Shown: piece after piece, positions 18,257 to 26,677 of the stretch
How the letters are laid out: every line of letters begins with the position of its first letter
Position numbering within the stretch: the first letter of the stretch is position 1
Source of the DNA: UMGS755 sp045595795
GTDB lineage: Bacteria; Bacillota; Clostridia; UBA1381; UBA9506
NCBI GenBank assembly: GCA_045595795.1
Contig: JAZOBC010000046.1
Span: 1-46,255 of the forward strand
Length of the DNA: 46,255 nt
Reading direction: 5' to 3'
Notes under the pieces: generated by a model
The model's database searches: none
Told to the model about the DNA's origin: nothing
What the model saw: the letters and a program-made list of their open reading frames with translations, nothing else
Made by a program: the position numbers and the translations under genes

Positions 18257-21200
18257 ATGAATAAAAAGTTTATCGGAAAACGCCTGTTTTCTGTCGTTCT
18301 GGTCCTTTTGATGATCCTTTCTGTTGTTCCGGCACTGGCAGCAGAGGGGCCAACGGTCTATCTGGCAGACAGCTTTGAAGACCAGGCGACCAATCAGATT
18401 CCCGAGGGAACAACCTATACCGGCTTTAATGCCCATGTTGTAGAAATCGACAACCATAAAAAAGGACTTTATTTAGAGCCGGAGAACAATGAAATTAAAG
18501 TTTCCGTCGCTCTTCCTAATGTAGAAAAAGACTTTTTCTTCACGATGAATTTCTCTGTTGAGGGAAATATCAAAACAGGACGTGTGAGTTTAGTCAGCAG
18601 CTCTAACGCAACAACGAAACTTATCAGTATTTCGGATAATGCGCTGACGGTATACGACGGCAAGCGTGGTCTTCCGTCCCTGAAAAAGGATACCAGCATT
18701 ACCATTGGCTATAAGCCTTCGCAGAAGCGTATGGACGTTTATAATGGTGACAAGCTGGTTTTAAGCAACCGGTTTGTTAAAGGCGGTCCTTCTGTTGTTA
18801 AGACCCTGGAATTTGCAATGGAAACTCTTGACTATACCGATGCAAAGGTATTAATTGACGATGTCTATGTTTATTCTGAACCCTGCGGTCAGAAACTCAA
18901 CATCCCGAAGGTCGAGTATAATGAAACAGTATATGCCTGGGAAGAGGCTATATATGATGATGAGCCGGCGGTTTTCATCTTCAAAAACTTTGATGCTTCT
19001 TCTGGTGGTTTGCTTGCACTTGATTTGCAGACGGCGTCCTTCGGTGCGGATATGGTGGAAAAAGACGGCGAGTCCTACTACGAAATTCCTTGTTCGGACG
19101 AACAGTACGTTAGTGATATTCTCTTCCAGGGTGCCAAGAGCAGCATCACCATGGAAATCAGCGTTAAGCAGGGGAACCCCGGTGCTGACCTGAACGTTTT
19201 GTTTGCCAGCAAGGCAAATGCATGGAGTACTCTTTTGAATATCGGTGCAACGGGCAGTGTTAAGGCTGCAGGCATCAGTCTTGGCAATCTGGAAGAAGGA
19301 AAGTGGAACCATATTGCCATGGCAATTAACTATGGTGCCGGCACCTTTGACGGCTACTTCAACGGTAAGCATGTCTTACAGAGTGCCGGAATTGGTTCGA
19401 TTGAGGCACCTGCCCGAATTCGTTTTCATAGACCGCCCAGCTCTGACAAGGGTGCTGTTATGATTGATAATTTGCGTGTATACTCCGGGGCTGAATTCAG
19501 AGAGATTGACGATTCACCATATACCGGAATCTCTGTTTTAGGCGGTGATGGTTTAGCAATCAAGACGCTTGCAGGCAGAAACGCTTTTCATGGTTATAGT
19601 GATTATGTTGCTATAAACGGTGAACGCCAAAAATCGGAGACACCGGCTTACATCAATGATGGCGTTATCTATGGTTCGTTGGCAGATTTTTCTGAAATGT
19701 TAGGTGCCGAGGTTGTTGCAACAGCCGGTAATGCAGAGGTCAAGGTCGGCGAGCAGAGCGTTACCTTGGACAGCGCACCTGTAACCAAGGACGGCAAGGT
19801 ATATCTGCCGGCAAAGAATTTTGTTGAAAAACTTGGCAAGAGATCTGTTGAAGGAGAGCGCGGTTTATTTATCTTTGGCGATGATATGCCGGCTCTGTCA
19901 CAGACAAAGATTTTGGCAACGAACAACTACATGCAGTATGGCCGTCTGACACCGGAAGAGGTCTTAGAGCTCTTAAAGAAAAAGACCGGCCATCCCCGTA
20001 CAAATATGACGGCAGCAGACTTTGAACGGGTGCGGAATACATATAAGACAGATCCTGCTTATAAGGCAAGGGTGGACTATTACATTGAAACTCAATGTAT
20101 GCCTGATAGAGAAATACTGGAAAATGACGGCAACTGGTATCCTATCAATAGTTTCATGACAGGCTACCTGATTACCGGTGAAGAATACATGTTTGAAAAA
20201 CTTAAGCAAAGTGCAGAAGTTTTATTAGACATGGATTCATGGACATGGGGTAACGACAGTTTGCAACCGGCAGGTTACTTTGGTACGATTGCGATGCTTT
20301 ATGACTGGCTCTACGATGAATGGGATCCTGAAATGCGCAAGAGAATGGAAGACGCTATGCTAACCAAGGGCTTGCCTTTCTGGGAAACTGTTCTGAAGGG
20401 CTCGGATGCTACCATAACAGCCTCGGCAGGAATCGGTAATAACATTACCGGTGTGTGTATGTCTCAGGCTCTTTTAGGTGCGGTTGCAATCTGGGATCTG
20501 GATCCGGAACGAGCTTCTTATGTTGTTGCAGAGTCTATGCGTGCGTTGGAAAAGGTTATGAATAACTTCTTCCCCCACGGTTCATGGGGTGAAGGTCTTG
20601 ACTATGCTTCCTATTTAAGTTCTCACTTATCTCGTGGTATTTCCACAATTATCAACGCATTAGGTGACGACTACGGCTTCCTGGATGCCCCCGGCTTCAG
20701 ACAATTTCCGGACTTCTATATGTCCATGCACGGTCCTGATGGCGGCTCAAACTTTGGAGACTCCGGTGACTGGTCCAGGAGAGTGTTCTATGATGGTCTG
20801 GTTTTCCCGTGGGCAGCATATGTCTATGATTCACCTGAAATTTATATGTTAGGTAAAAAATATATGGAATTTTCCGAAAGACCGGATTATTTAGAACATA
20901 TTCTCTATTATAACAGCGAGTGGGAAAAATTACCGATTGAAGATCTTGACATGAAGCTTGAGAGCCGTTACACGAGTACAGAAGATGTTACGATGCGTAG
21001 TGGCTATGGTGAATATGATACCTATCTGGCAACGAAGTTCGGTAAGATTAATGTTGGTCACGGACACTGGGATATCGGTTCCTTTATCCTTGACATGGGG
21101 GGTGTTCGTTGGGCGATTGACTTAGGTGCAGATTCTTACGAGCTGCCGGGGTACTTTACGGAGTATCAGGGATATCAATACTATCGTAAGCGTTCTGAAG

Positions 21201-21748
21201 GACATAATATTTTCCAGATTAATCCGGGAGACAAGGATAATCAGCAGACATGGGTATTTGCTCCTGTTACAACTTATGAAAGTTCCAAGACAAAGGCAGT
21301 TATCATTGGCGATTTGTCGGTGATTTATCCGCAGTCTAAATCTGCACAACGAGGTTATATGTTGACGAATAACCGCAAGGATGTCATTATTCGTGATGAA
21401 ATCAGAACGGAAAGCCCCTCTGAGATTTACTGGTTTATGCATACACCGGCGGACATCACTATCGTTGATGGTGATACCGCGATCCTGACTCAGGGCGACA
21501 AGCAGGTTCAGTTAGACTTCATTACGAATACTCCGAATGCTGAACTCTTTGTGATGGATGCAGTTCCGCTTTCTACATCGCCAAATCCAAGCGGACAGAA
21601 TGCGAATGCCGGTGTCAAAAAGGTTGCCATTAGGATTCCTGCTGCAACGTCTCTTGACCTAACGGTTCGTATCGCAGCAGTAGGCAGTACAGGTGCTTCG
21701 CAGCCGGTTCCTGATGTTCCGCTTGCACAGTGGTCTGCTGCGGAGTAA
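18257..21748 (+). CDS. Secreted heparinase II/III-type polysaccharide lyase with LamG and stalk-like domains
   Basis: 1163 residues; ATG 18257 follows GGAGGTG (18244-18250), 16 bases after the previous stop. Signal peptide MNKKFIGKRLFSVVLVLLMI, cleavage near ALA-AEG. Residues about 30-215 and 240-410 are LamG-like; about 440-545 resembles a copper-amine-oxidase N-terminal-like domain (AINGERQ...APVTKDGKVYLPAKNFVEKLG). The lyase part follows: an alpha-toroid from about 575 with NNITGV (near 728), HGSWGEGLDYASY (near 773-785) and a beta-sandwich with GHGHWDIGSFILDMGG (near 934) and WAIDLGADSY. Asn, Tyr/Glu and His at these places match the catalytic set of heparinase II/III-fold lyases, which split acidic polysaccharides by beta-elimination. 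PL family and substrate are not assigned. Confidence 0.82.
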   Translation: MNKKFIGKRLFSVVLVLLMILSVVPALAAEGPTVYLADSFEDQATNQIPEGTTYTGFNAHVVEIDNHKKGLYLEPENNEIKVSVALPNVEKDFFFTMNFSVEGNIKTGRVSLVSSSNATTKLISISDNALTVYDGKRGLPSLKKDTSITIGYKPSQKRMDVYNGDKLVLSNRFVKGGPSVVKTLEFAMETLDYTDAKVLIDDVYVYSEPCGQKLNIPKVEYNETVYAWEEAIYDDEPAVFIFKNFDASSGGLLALDLQTASFGADMVEKDGESYYEIPCSDEQYVSDILFQGAKSSITMEISVKQGNPGADLNVLFASKANAWSTLLNIGATGSVKAAGISLGNLEEGKWNHIAMAINYGAGTFDGYFNGKHVLQSAGIGSIEAPARIRFHRPPSSDKGAVMIDNLRVYSGAEFREIDDSPYTGISVLGGDGLAIKTLAGRNAFHGYSDYVAINGERQKSETPAYINDGVIYGSLADFSEMLGAEVVATAGNAEVKVGEQSVTLDSAPVTKDGKVYLPAKNFVEKLGKRSVEGERGLFIFGDDMPALSQTKILATNNYMQYGRLTPEEVLELLKKKTGHPRTNMTAADFERVRNTYKTDPAYKARVDYYIETQCMPDREILENDGNWYPINSFMTGYLITGEEYMFEKLKQSAEVLLDMDSWTWGNDSLQPAGYFGTIAMLYDWLYDEWDPEMRKRMEDAMLTKGLPFWETVLKGSDATITASAGIGNNITGVCMSQALLGAVAIWDLDPERASYVVAESMRALEKVMNNFFPHGSWGEGLDYASYLSSHLSRGISTIINALGDDYGFLDAPGFRQFPDFYMSMHGPDGGSNFGDSGDWSRRVFYDGLVFPWAAYVYDSPEIYMLGKKYMEFSERPDYLEHILYYNSEWEKLPIEDLDMKLESRYTSTEDVTMRSGYGEYDTYLATKFGKINVGHGHWDIGSFILDMGGVRWAIDLGADSYELPGYFTEYQGYQYYRKRSEGHNIFQINPGDKDNQQTWVFAPVTTYESSKTKAVIIGDLSVIYPQSKSAQRGYMLTNNRKDVIIRDEIRTESPSEIYWFMHTPADITIVDGDTAILTQGDKQVQLDFITNTPNAELFVMDAVPLSTSPNPSGQNANAGVKKVAIRIPAATSLDLTVRIAAVGSTGASQPVPDVPLAQWSAAE

Positions 21749-21767
21749 TCAGAAAGGAGAGAATACA

Positions 21768-22841
21768 ATGAAAAAAATATTAGCACTTATCTTGATTGTG
21801 GTTCTGTCCCTTTCAACTCTTCCTGCTTTTGCAGTACCCTTGGTTAAGAGCTTCGATTTTGAAGGCTTTGAAGACGACGAGCCTGCACAGGATGCAAGCG
21901 GCTGGACCTGGACGACTATGAATCAGTATGCATACTGGCGTACAGATGAAAAATTTGTTGCCACAGATTCCTGGCTTGAACCCGTAGCGCGTACCGGTGA
22001 TGTCACCGGTACAGCGCTCCGTATCTATGCAAAGGATGGTACAACGGCTTACAATAAAAGCAATGCTAACCCTATGGTTTACCGTGGTAATGGTATTCCA
22101 ATTTCAACGGAAACCAAGTTCAACCTGGACTGGATGGTCGAAGATTTAAATGCAGCTCATTACATTCAAATGCAAATTAAAAAGGTTGGCGCCAGTTCAC
22201 ATAACTATCATGTCCCCTTCAGAATTGAAAAAAGCGGTAAGTTGTTAACCTTTGGTGTTGATACCGGCATGACCATTGCTCCCGGAGAATGGCACAACTA
22301 TGAGATGATTCTTTCCACTACTGAGGGTGTTTTCATGTATGTGGACGGCAAGCCTGTTTATGTCGATCCTAATTTCACATGTGTCGATATTGCCTTGACT
22401 TATTTCCATCAGGAATTGTCTAACGATGGGAACGGATACTTTAAGGGTTCTGCTATGCAGATCGACAACTTAAATTATGAAATGCTTAGTTATTCCGGTG
22501 CGGCAGATCCTCTGTATGACAAGAAGCTTTTCGGTCTTGGCGAGGCAGTCTTTACGGAAGGAACAGATAGCATCAGCGCAACCATCTCTGCTTATAACTT
22601 TGGTGCAGCCGGTTTGCCCTATCTGGCAGTTTTGAGCGTGTATGATGCTGAGGGTGCCTCTGTTGGTTACGGTGTTTCCGCACCCGGCAGTGTGTTGGCA
22701 GGCAACAAGAAAAATGAGACCATCAGCGTAAGCTGTTCCCGGTGGGGCGAGGGTTACAGTGCTGAGCTTTTTATATTAAATGATTGGAGCGACTTATCCG
22801 CTTTTCAGAATGTAATTTATACCTATCAGGACGCAGAATGA
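21768..22841 (+). CDS. Secreted LamG-like protein
   Basis: 357 residues; ATG 21768 follows AGAAAGGAGAG. Signal peptide MKKILALILIVVLSLSTLPAFA. Residues about 25-240 form one LamG-like module with the same layout as those in the 905-residue protein (FNLDWMVEDLNA..., EWHNYEMILSTTEGVFMYVDGK, QIDNLNYEM). The last 100 residues look like an Ig-like domain (AVLSVYDAEGASVGYGVSAPG...). No anchor and no catalytic residues are seen. It lies between the lyase gene and the cytoplasmic enzymes and is probably a glycan-binding helper of the lyase. Confidence 0.65.
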   Translation: MKKILALILIVVLSLSTLPAFAVPLVKSFDFEGFEDDEPAQDASGWTWTTMNQYAYWRTDEKFVATDSWLEPVARTGDVTGTALRIYAKDGTTAYNKSNANPMVYRGNGIPISTETKFNLDWMVEDLNAAHYIQMQIKKVGASSHNYHVPFRIEKSGKLLTFGVDTGMTIAPGEWHNYEMILSTTEGVFMYVDGKPVYVDPNFTCVDIALTYFHQELSNDGNGYFKGSAMQIDNLNYEMLSYSGAADPLYDKKLFGLGEAVFTEGTDSISATISAYNFGAAGLPYLAVLSVYDAEGASVGYGVSAPGSVLAGNKKNETISVSCSRWGEGYSAELFILNDWSDLSAFQNVIYTYQDAE

Positions 22842-22862
22842 AGCATGTATTTTAGTTTTTCT

Positions 22863-22933
22863 CCGGCGCAGCGCAAAAGGGGTTTTGACAATGTTCTTAT
22901 GGTACGGACTTGGGAAAATGAACGTTGCGCCGG
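22863..22933 (+). repeat. Long-range inverted repeat before the GH28-like gene
   Basis: CCGGCGCA (22863-22870) and TGCGCCGG (22926-22933) form an 8-bp perfect GC-rich stem enclosing 55 bases. It spans most of the 130-base gap and precedes the ribosome site at about 22957-22964, so it may act in mRNA processing at the boundary between secreted and cytoplasmic gene blocks. Confidence 0.5.
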
Positions 22934-22971
22934 AAAATAAAACGAGCAGATGCCAGAAAAGGAGTAACAAC

Positions 22972-24501
22972 ATGAAAATTGATCTTATAAAGGCCGGCGC
23001 CATTGCAGATGGCAAAACCAAGGTTACAGAAGTTGTCCAGAAGGCTATTGATGCCTGCGGTGATAACGGAGGCGGTATTGTCAGTTTTCCTGCCGGTCAG
23101 TACTTAATGGGTAAGGTTTCTTTGCGCAGCCATGTTACCATTGAACTCCAGTCCGGATGCCGGATTATCGCATCTCCTGATGAAGTTGATTATCCCATGT
23201 CTCCCGGTTATGAGGGCTCGTTGTGGGTTTGTCCTTCAGAAGAGGAATGTGAAAAAGACCGTTGGCTGATGAACAGACGTCAGGGTGTTTTTTATGGTTG
23301 CAGCCTGGAAGACATTCATTTCTGCGGGCCGGGTATGATTGACGGTAACTGTGAAAATATTCTGGTTCCTCAGAATCGTAAGTATGAACCCGGTTGGGCT
23401 TGCTACGAAAAGGATCTGGACATCTTAGCAGGCAAGGGCTTCAGACCGGTTCTGATTTACTTAGAGGATTGCCACCAGGTAAAGATTGAGGATATCTACC
23501 TCTATCATGCACCTGTCTACACCATGAACTTCCTGTACTGTACCCATATGTGGATTCGTGGCATTCGCATTGATAACCTGATTGGTGCGGACAATGCTGA
23601 TGGTATGCATATTACCTCCTGTTCTGATGTGTTCATTTCTGACTGTGACCTGTACTGTGGTGATGATTCTATTGCTATTGATACAGATGACGGGAAACCT
23701 GCAGAACGCTTCCTGATTACCAATTGTAATATTGCAAGCCGGAATAACTGCTTCAGAATCTTCCATTCTCTTCACGATGCACATCAATATACCATTTTGC
23801 CTCGTGGAGTGGTGCGTGATATTACTATTTCCAATATTACCGTAAAAGAGGCGGACAGCGTTGTTTGTATTAACTGCGACTGGGGTGAAATTTCTCAGGT
23901 TGTGGTACAGGGAGTTACCGGTACGATGACTCGAAATGGTGCAGCTTTCTTAATCACCTCTCATAATGATTCTAAGGTTGACCGTGTTCTCTTCGACAAC
24001 TGGTTCATCACAACCCGTGGCGGCGGCTATATGTATGCTGAACCCAACAGCGTGATTTCCAATGTGGAACTTTCCAGAATGAATATGGTGCTTTGTCCGA
24101 AAACCCAGACATTCTGCTGCGGTCTGCGGGCGCTGCCGAAGGTTTCTGAAGAATGCTCCAATAAGAATATTCCTCAGTACTGGTGGTCTCACAGTCTGCC
24201 GTTTTTTATGCAGATTGTGAATACAGAAAACGTATCCTTAGAGAAAGTTTCCATTCGCTGGGGCGAAGAATGTTTAGAAGGGCTGGATCATATGGCAAGT
24301 CCTGAGGGTCAGAAGCTTCTTCGCGAACGGGAAACTAAATACGGTTATCCAAAATTCTATGAAGTAACCCGGGATTGGCCTGCTATTCGTGTTGATGATT
24401 CCGTTGGCTTTACTGCTGAGAAATTGAATCTGGAGGCACATGGCAATCAGAAAGATGCACTTGTGATTTACGAAAACGGACAGCTCGTTAAGTCCGAATA
24501 A
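22972..24501 (+). CDS. GH28-like (polygalacturonase family) parallel beta-helix enzyme, cytoplasmic
   Basis: 509 residues; ATG 22972 follows AAAAGGAGT. No signal peptide. The N-terminus (AGAIADGKTKVTEVVQKAIDAC) and GGGIVSFPAGQYLMGKVSLRSHVTIEL are the start of a GH28 right-handed beta-helix. NADG (about residue 208) and GDDSIAI (about 230) match the catalytic Asp motifs NTD and DD. The usual GHG motif is not present at its place, where NNCFRIFHS stands instead. GH28 enzymes hydrolyse galacturonan or rhamnogalacturonan by inversion; intracellular members act on imported oligomers. The altered motif means activity or specificity may differ from classical polygalacturonases. Confidence 0.8.
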   Translation: MKIDLIKAGAIADGKTKVTEVVQKAIDACGDNGGGIVSFPAGQYLMGKVSLRSHVTIELQSGCRIIASPDEVDYPMSPGYEGSLWVCPSEEECEKDRWLMNRRQGVFYGCSLEDIHFCGPGMIDGNCENILVPQNRKYEPGWACYEKDLDILAGKGFRPVLIYLEDCHQVKIEDIYLYHAPVYTMNFLYCTHMWIRGIRIDNLIGADNADGMHITSCSDVFISDCDLYCGDDSIAIDTDDGKPAERFLITNCNIASRNNCFRIFHSLHDAHQYTILPRGVVRDITISNITVKEADSVVCINCDWGEISQVVVQGVTGTMTRNGAAFLITSHNDSKVDRVLFDNWFITTRGGGYMYAEPNSVISNVELSRMNMVLCPKTQTFCCGLRALPKVSEECSNKNIPQYWWSHSLPFFMQIVNTENVSLEKVSIRWGEECLEGLDHMASPEGQKLLRERETKYGYPKFYEVTRDWPAIRVDDSVGFTAEKLNLEAHGNQKDALVIYENGQLVKSE

Positions 24502-24508
24502 GATTATG

Positions 24509-24542
24509 CTCCGGCGGGTTGCTTAAGAGCAACCTGCCGGAG
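24509..24542 (+). repeat. 14-bp intercistronic hairpin
   Basis: CTCCGGCGGGTTGC (24509-24522), loop TTAAGA, GCAACCTGCCGGAG (24529-24542), one G-U pair. No T-run directly after. Likely an RNA-stability or partial-termination element between the GH28-like and dehydrogenase genes. Confidence 0.65.
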
Positions 24543-24592
24543 GCTGAATTTGATTTATGTTTTTCTAATGAAAAAGACTTGGAGTGTTTTAT

Positions 24593-25609
24593 ATGAAAAT
24601 TTTTGTTACCGGTCCTCAGACCGGAGGAAATCAATTAGTTTTTGAAAGCTTCTTTCCTCAGCATGTTCGTGAAAAGTTAGAGAGTCTGGGTGAAGTTTAT
24701 TATAATGAGAGAGGACATTATCTGTCCAAAGAAGAAATGATTGAGCTGATTCCCGATGTGGATGTATTATTTACCGGTTGGGATACACCTATGCTGGATG
24801 AGGAGATATTAGATGCGGCAAAAAAATTGAAGGTTATTGCTCATACCGGAGGCACAACGTCGTTAGTAGACCCCAGTGCTTATGATAGGGGCATTACAGT
24901 TTTAAGCGGCAACACAATTTATGCTGAGTCTGTAGCGGAATCTGTCATCGCTTATGCCCTGACGGCTCTCCGCCGAATTCCTGATTACCTTGAGGAAACA
25001 AAAAAAGGCAATTGGAACGAAAACATCAATGTTTGGGAGGGGCTTTTGGACCAGAAGATCGGTATTGTCGGTTACGGCATGACGTCACACTACTTAGTAG
25101 ATTTATTAAAGCCTTTCCGTCCTGAAATTCTTGTTTATTCTTCTCATATCCGCGATGAGGAACTGGCAGAAAAGAACATGAGACGGGCGAGCTTGGAAGA
25201 AATTTTTTCAGAATGTAAAATTGTGACCATTCACTCGGCGATGAAAGAAAAAAATCGCCACATGATCAGCCGGGAACTGTTGGAAATGTTGTCGCCGGAA
25301 GCACTTCTCATCAATACAGCCCGTGGTGGCCTGATTGATGAAGAGGCTATGGTAGAACTCCTTTCAGAAAATCGTTTTAGAGCTATTTTAGACGTATTTG
25401 AGGTTGAGCCGCTACCGGTGCCGCATGCACTGCGTGAGCTTCCAAATGTTTATGTTATTCCTCACAGAGCCGGCCCGACCTATGACAGAAGAAAGTTTGT
25501 AACCATGGCGTTAATTGAAGATGTTAAAAATTTTGGTACCGGAGCTCCGTTGAAAACGGAAATTTCGCGTCAGTATGCAGGATTTATGAGTGGATCTAAA
25601 TCTAAATAA
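24593..25609 (+). CDS. D-isomer 2-hydroxyacid dehydrogenase family protein
   Basis: 338 residues; ATG 24593 with GGAG seven bases upstream. The substrate-binding half spans about 1-105 and 290-330. The NAD domain has GIVGYGMTSHYL (about 157), with the third glycine of GxGxxG replaced. The catalytic Arg is in NTARGG (about 241), Glu in FEVEPLP (about 264-266) and His in PHRAG (about 291). The family reduces 2-ketoacids or oxidises D-2-hydroxyacids with NAD(P). In a glycan locus it may act on a sugar-acid intermediate, but it could also be a divergent phosphoglycerate-dehydrogenase-like enzyme. It is cytoplasmic and part of the run of closely spaced genes. Confidence 0.85.
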   Translation: MKIFVTGPQTGGNQLVFESFFPQHVREKLESLGEVYYNERGHYLSKEEMIELIPDVDVLFTGWDTPMLDEEILDAAKKLKVIAHTGGTTSLVDPSAYDRGITVLSGNTIYAESVAESVIAYALTALRRIPDYLEETKKGNWNENINVWEGLLDQKIGIVGYGMTSHYLVDLLKPFRPEILVYSSHIRDEELAEKNMRRASLEEIFSECKIVTIHSAMKEKNRHMISRELLEMLSPEALLINTARGGLIDEEAMVELLSENRFRAILDVFEVEPLPVPHALRELPNVYVIPHRAGPTYDRRKFVTMALIEDVKNFGTGAPLKTEISRQYAGFMSGSKSK

Positions 25610-25625
25610 GAGAGAAGAGTGTTTT

Positions 25626-26633
25626 ATGAAGACATATAGACATAATGAAGCGCCACTGGAGTTGCACGGCATCCCGTTTTTTGACAAAACCGGAGAGTGG
25701 TATCGTCTGCCTCCAGAAATTACAGATAAAATTGAAACCCTTTCTTTTATGGGCAGACGAAGCGCCGGCGCAAGAATTTGCTTTAGGACGGATGCAAAAG
25801 AGTTTACCGTTAAAGTTGCCTTAAAAACTTTGCGTGTGGATATTGGTCTTTCTATTTACGCTTGCCAATCGGCTCATGTTTTAATTGGTCCACGGCATGA
25901 TGCACTGTTTCCGGGACACGTCAGACCGGACAATTACGACATGAAGGAGTTCCGGCGTACTTTTACAAAGTCCGGCGAGATGGAAGACATCACTATCTAT
26001 GTTCCCAGAAATGAGATTCTTGATTATATTGAGGTGATGGTTCCCGATGATGCAAATGTTGAGCCGCCCACGCCTTATAAAGATATTAAACCCATCGTTT
26101 TTTACGGTCCGTCTTATACAGAACAGGGGAACTGTTCAACATCCTTTGTTTCTTATACGGCGATTCTTTGCGAGCGTCTGAATGTTGACCATTATAACAT
26201 GGGTTTTTCCGGCAACGCACGGGGAGAAAAGGAAGTGGCGGAATATATTAAGAAGATTGATATGAGTCTTTTTGTCTATGACTATGATGAAAATGCCCCT
26301 ACGGTAGAGCATCTGGAAAAGACACACAAGCCTTTTTATGATATTATCAGAAAAGCAAACCCCGACCTTCCGATTATTATGATTTCAAGGACGGTCTATC
26401 GTTATACCGAGGAAGATTATGCAAAGCGTGATGTGATTAAAAAGACCTATTTAGAGGCAAAAGCTCTGGGTGATGAGAACGTTTATTTTGTAGACGGCGA
26501 GAGTCTGTTCGGTGACGTGGAACGGATGCTTTGCTTTATGGATGAGATTCATCCCAATGACATTGGCATGCTAATGAAAGCCAATGGCCTGGAGCCTTTG
26601 GTTAAGCAGATTTTAAAAACTGAACGGGTTTAA
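25626..26633 (+). CDS. SGNH/GDSL hydrolase, probable cytoplasmic carbohydrate esterase
   Basis: 335 residues; ATG 25626 after GAGAGAAGAG, 16 bases after the dehydrogenase stop. No signal peptide. An N-terminal beta-sandwich (about 1-150) precedes an SGNH domain: block I YGPSYTEQG (Ser near 163), Gly/Asn in MGFSGNARG (near 195), and the Asp-His pair in DEIHPND (near 305-308). The sandwich-plus-SGNH layout is known in families where the esterase removes acetyl groups from sugars. It would de-esterify imported oligosaccharides before the GH28- and GH78-like enzymes act. Substrate is inferred. Confidence 0.82.
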   Translation: MKTYRHNEAPLELHGIPFFDKTGEWYRLPPEITDKIETLSFMGRRSAGARICFRTDAKEFTVKVALKTLRVDIGLSIYACQSAHVLIGPRHDALFPGHVRPDNYDMKEFRRTFTKSGEMEDITIYVPRNEILDYIEVMVPDDANVEPPTPYKDIKPIVFYGPSYTEQGNCSTSFVSYTAILCERLNVDHYNMGFSGNARGEKEVAEYIKKIDMSLFVYDYDENAPTVEHLEKTHKPFYDIIRKANPDLPIIMISRTVYRYTEEDYAKRDVIKKTYLEAKALGDENVYFVDGESLFGDVERMLCFMDEIHPNDIGMLMKANGLEPLVKQILKTERV

Positions 26634-26677
26634 GAAAAGTGCGTTCCATATATATATGTATATAGGAGGAAAATTTA

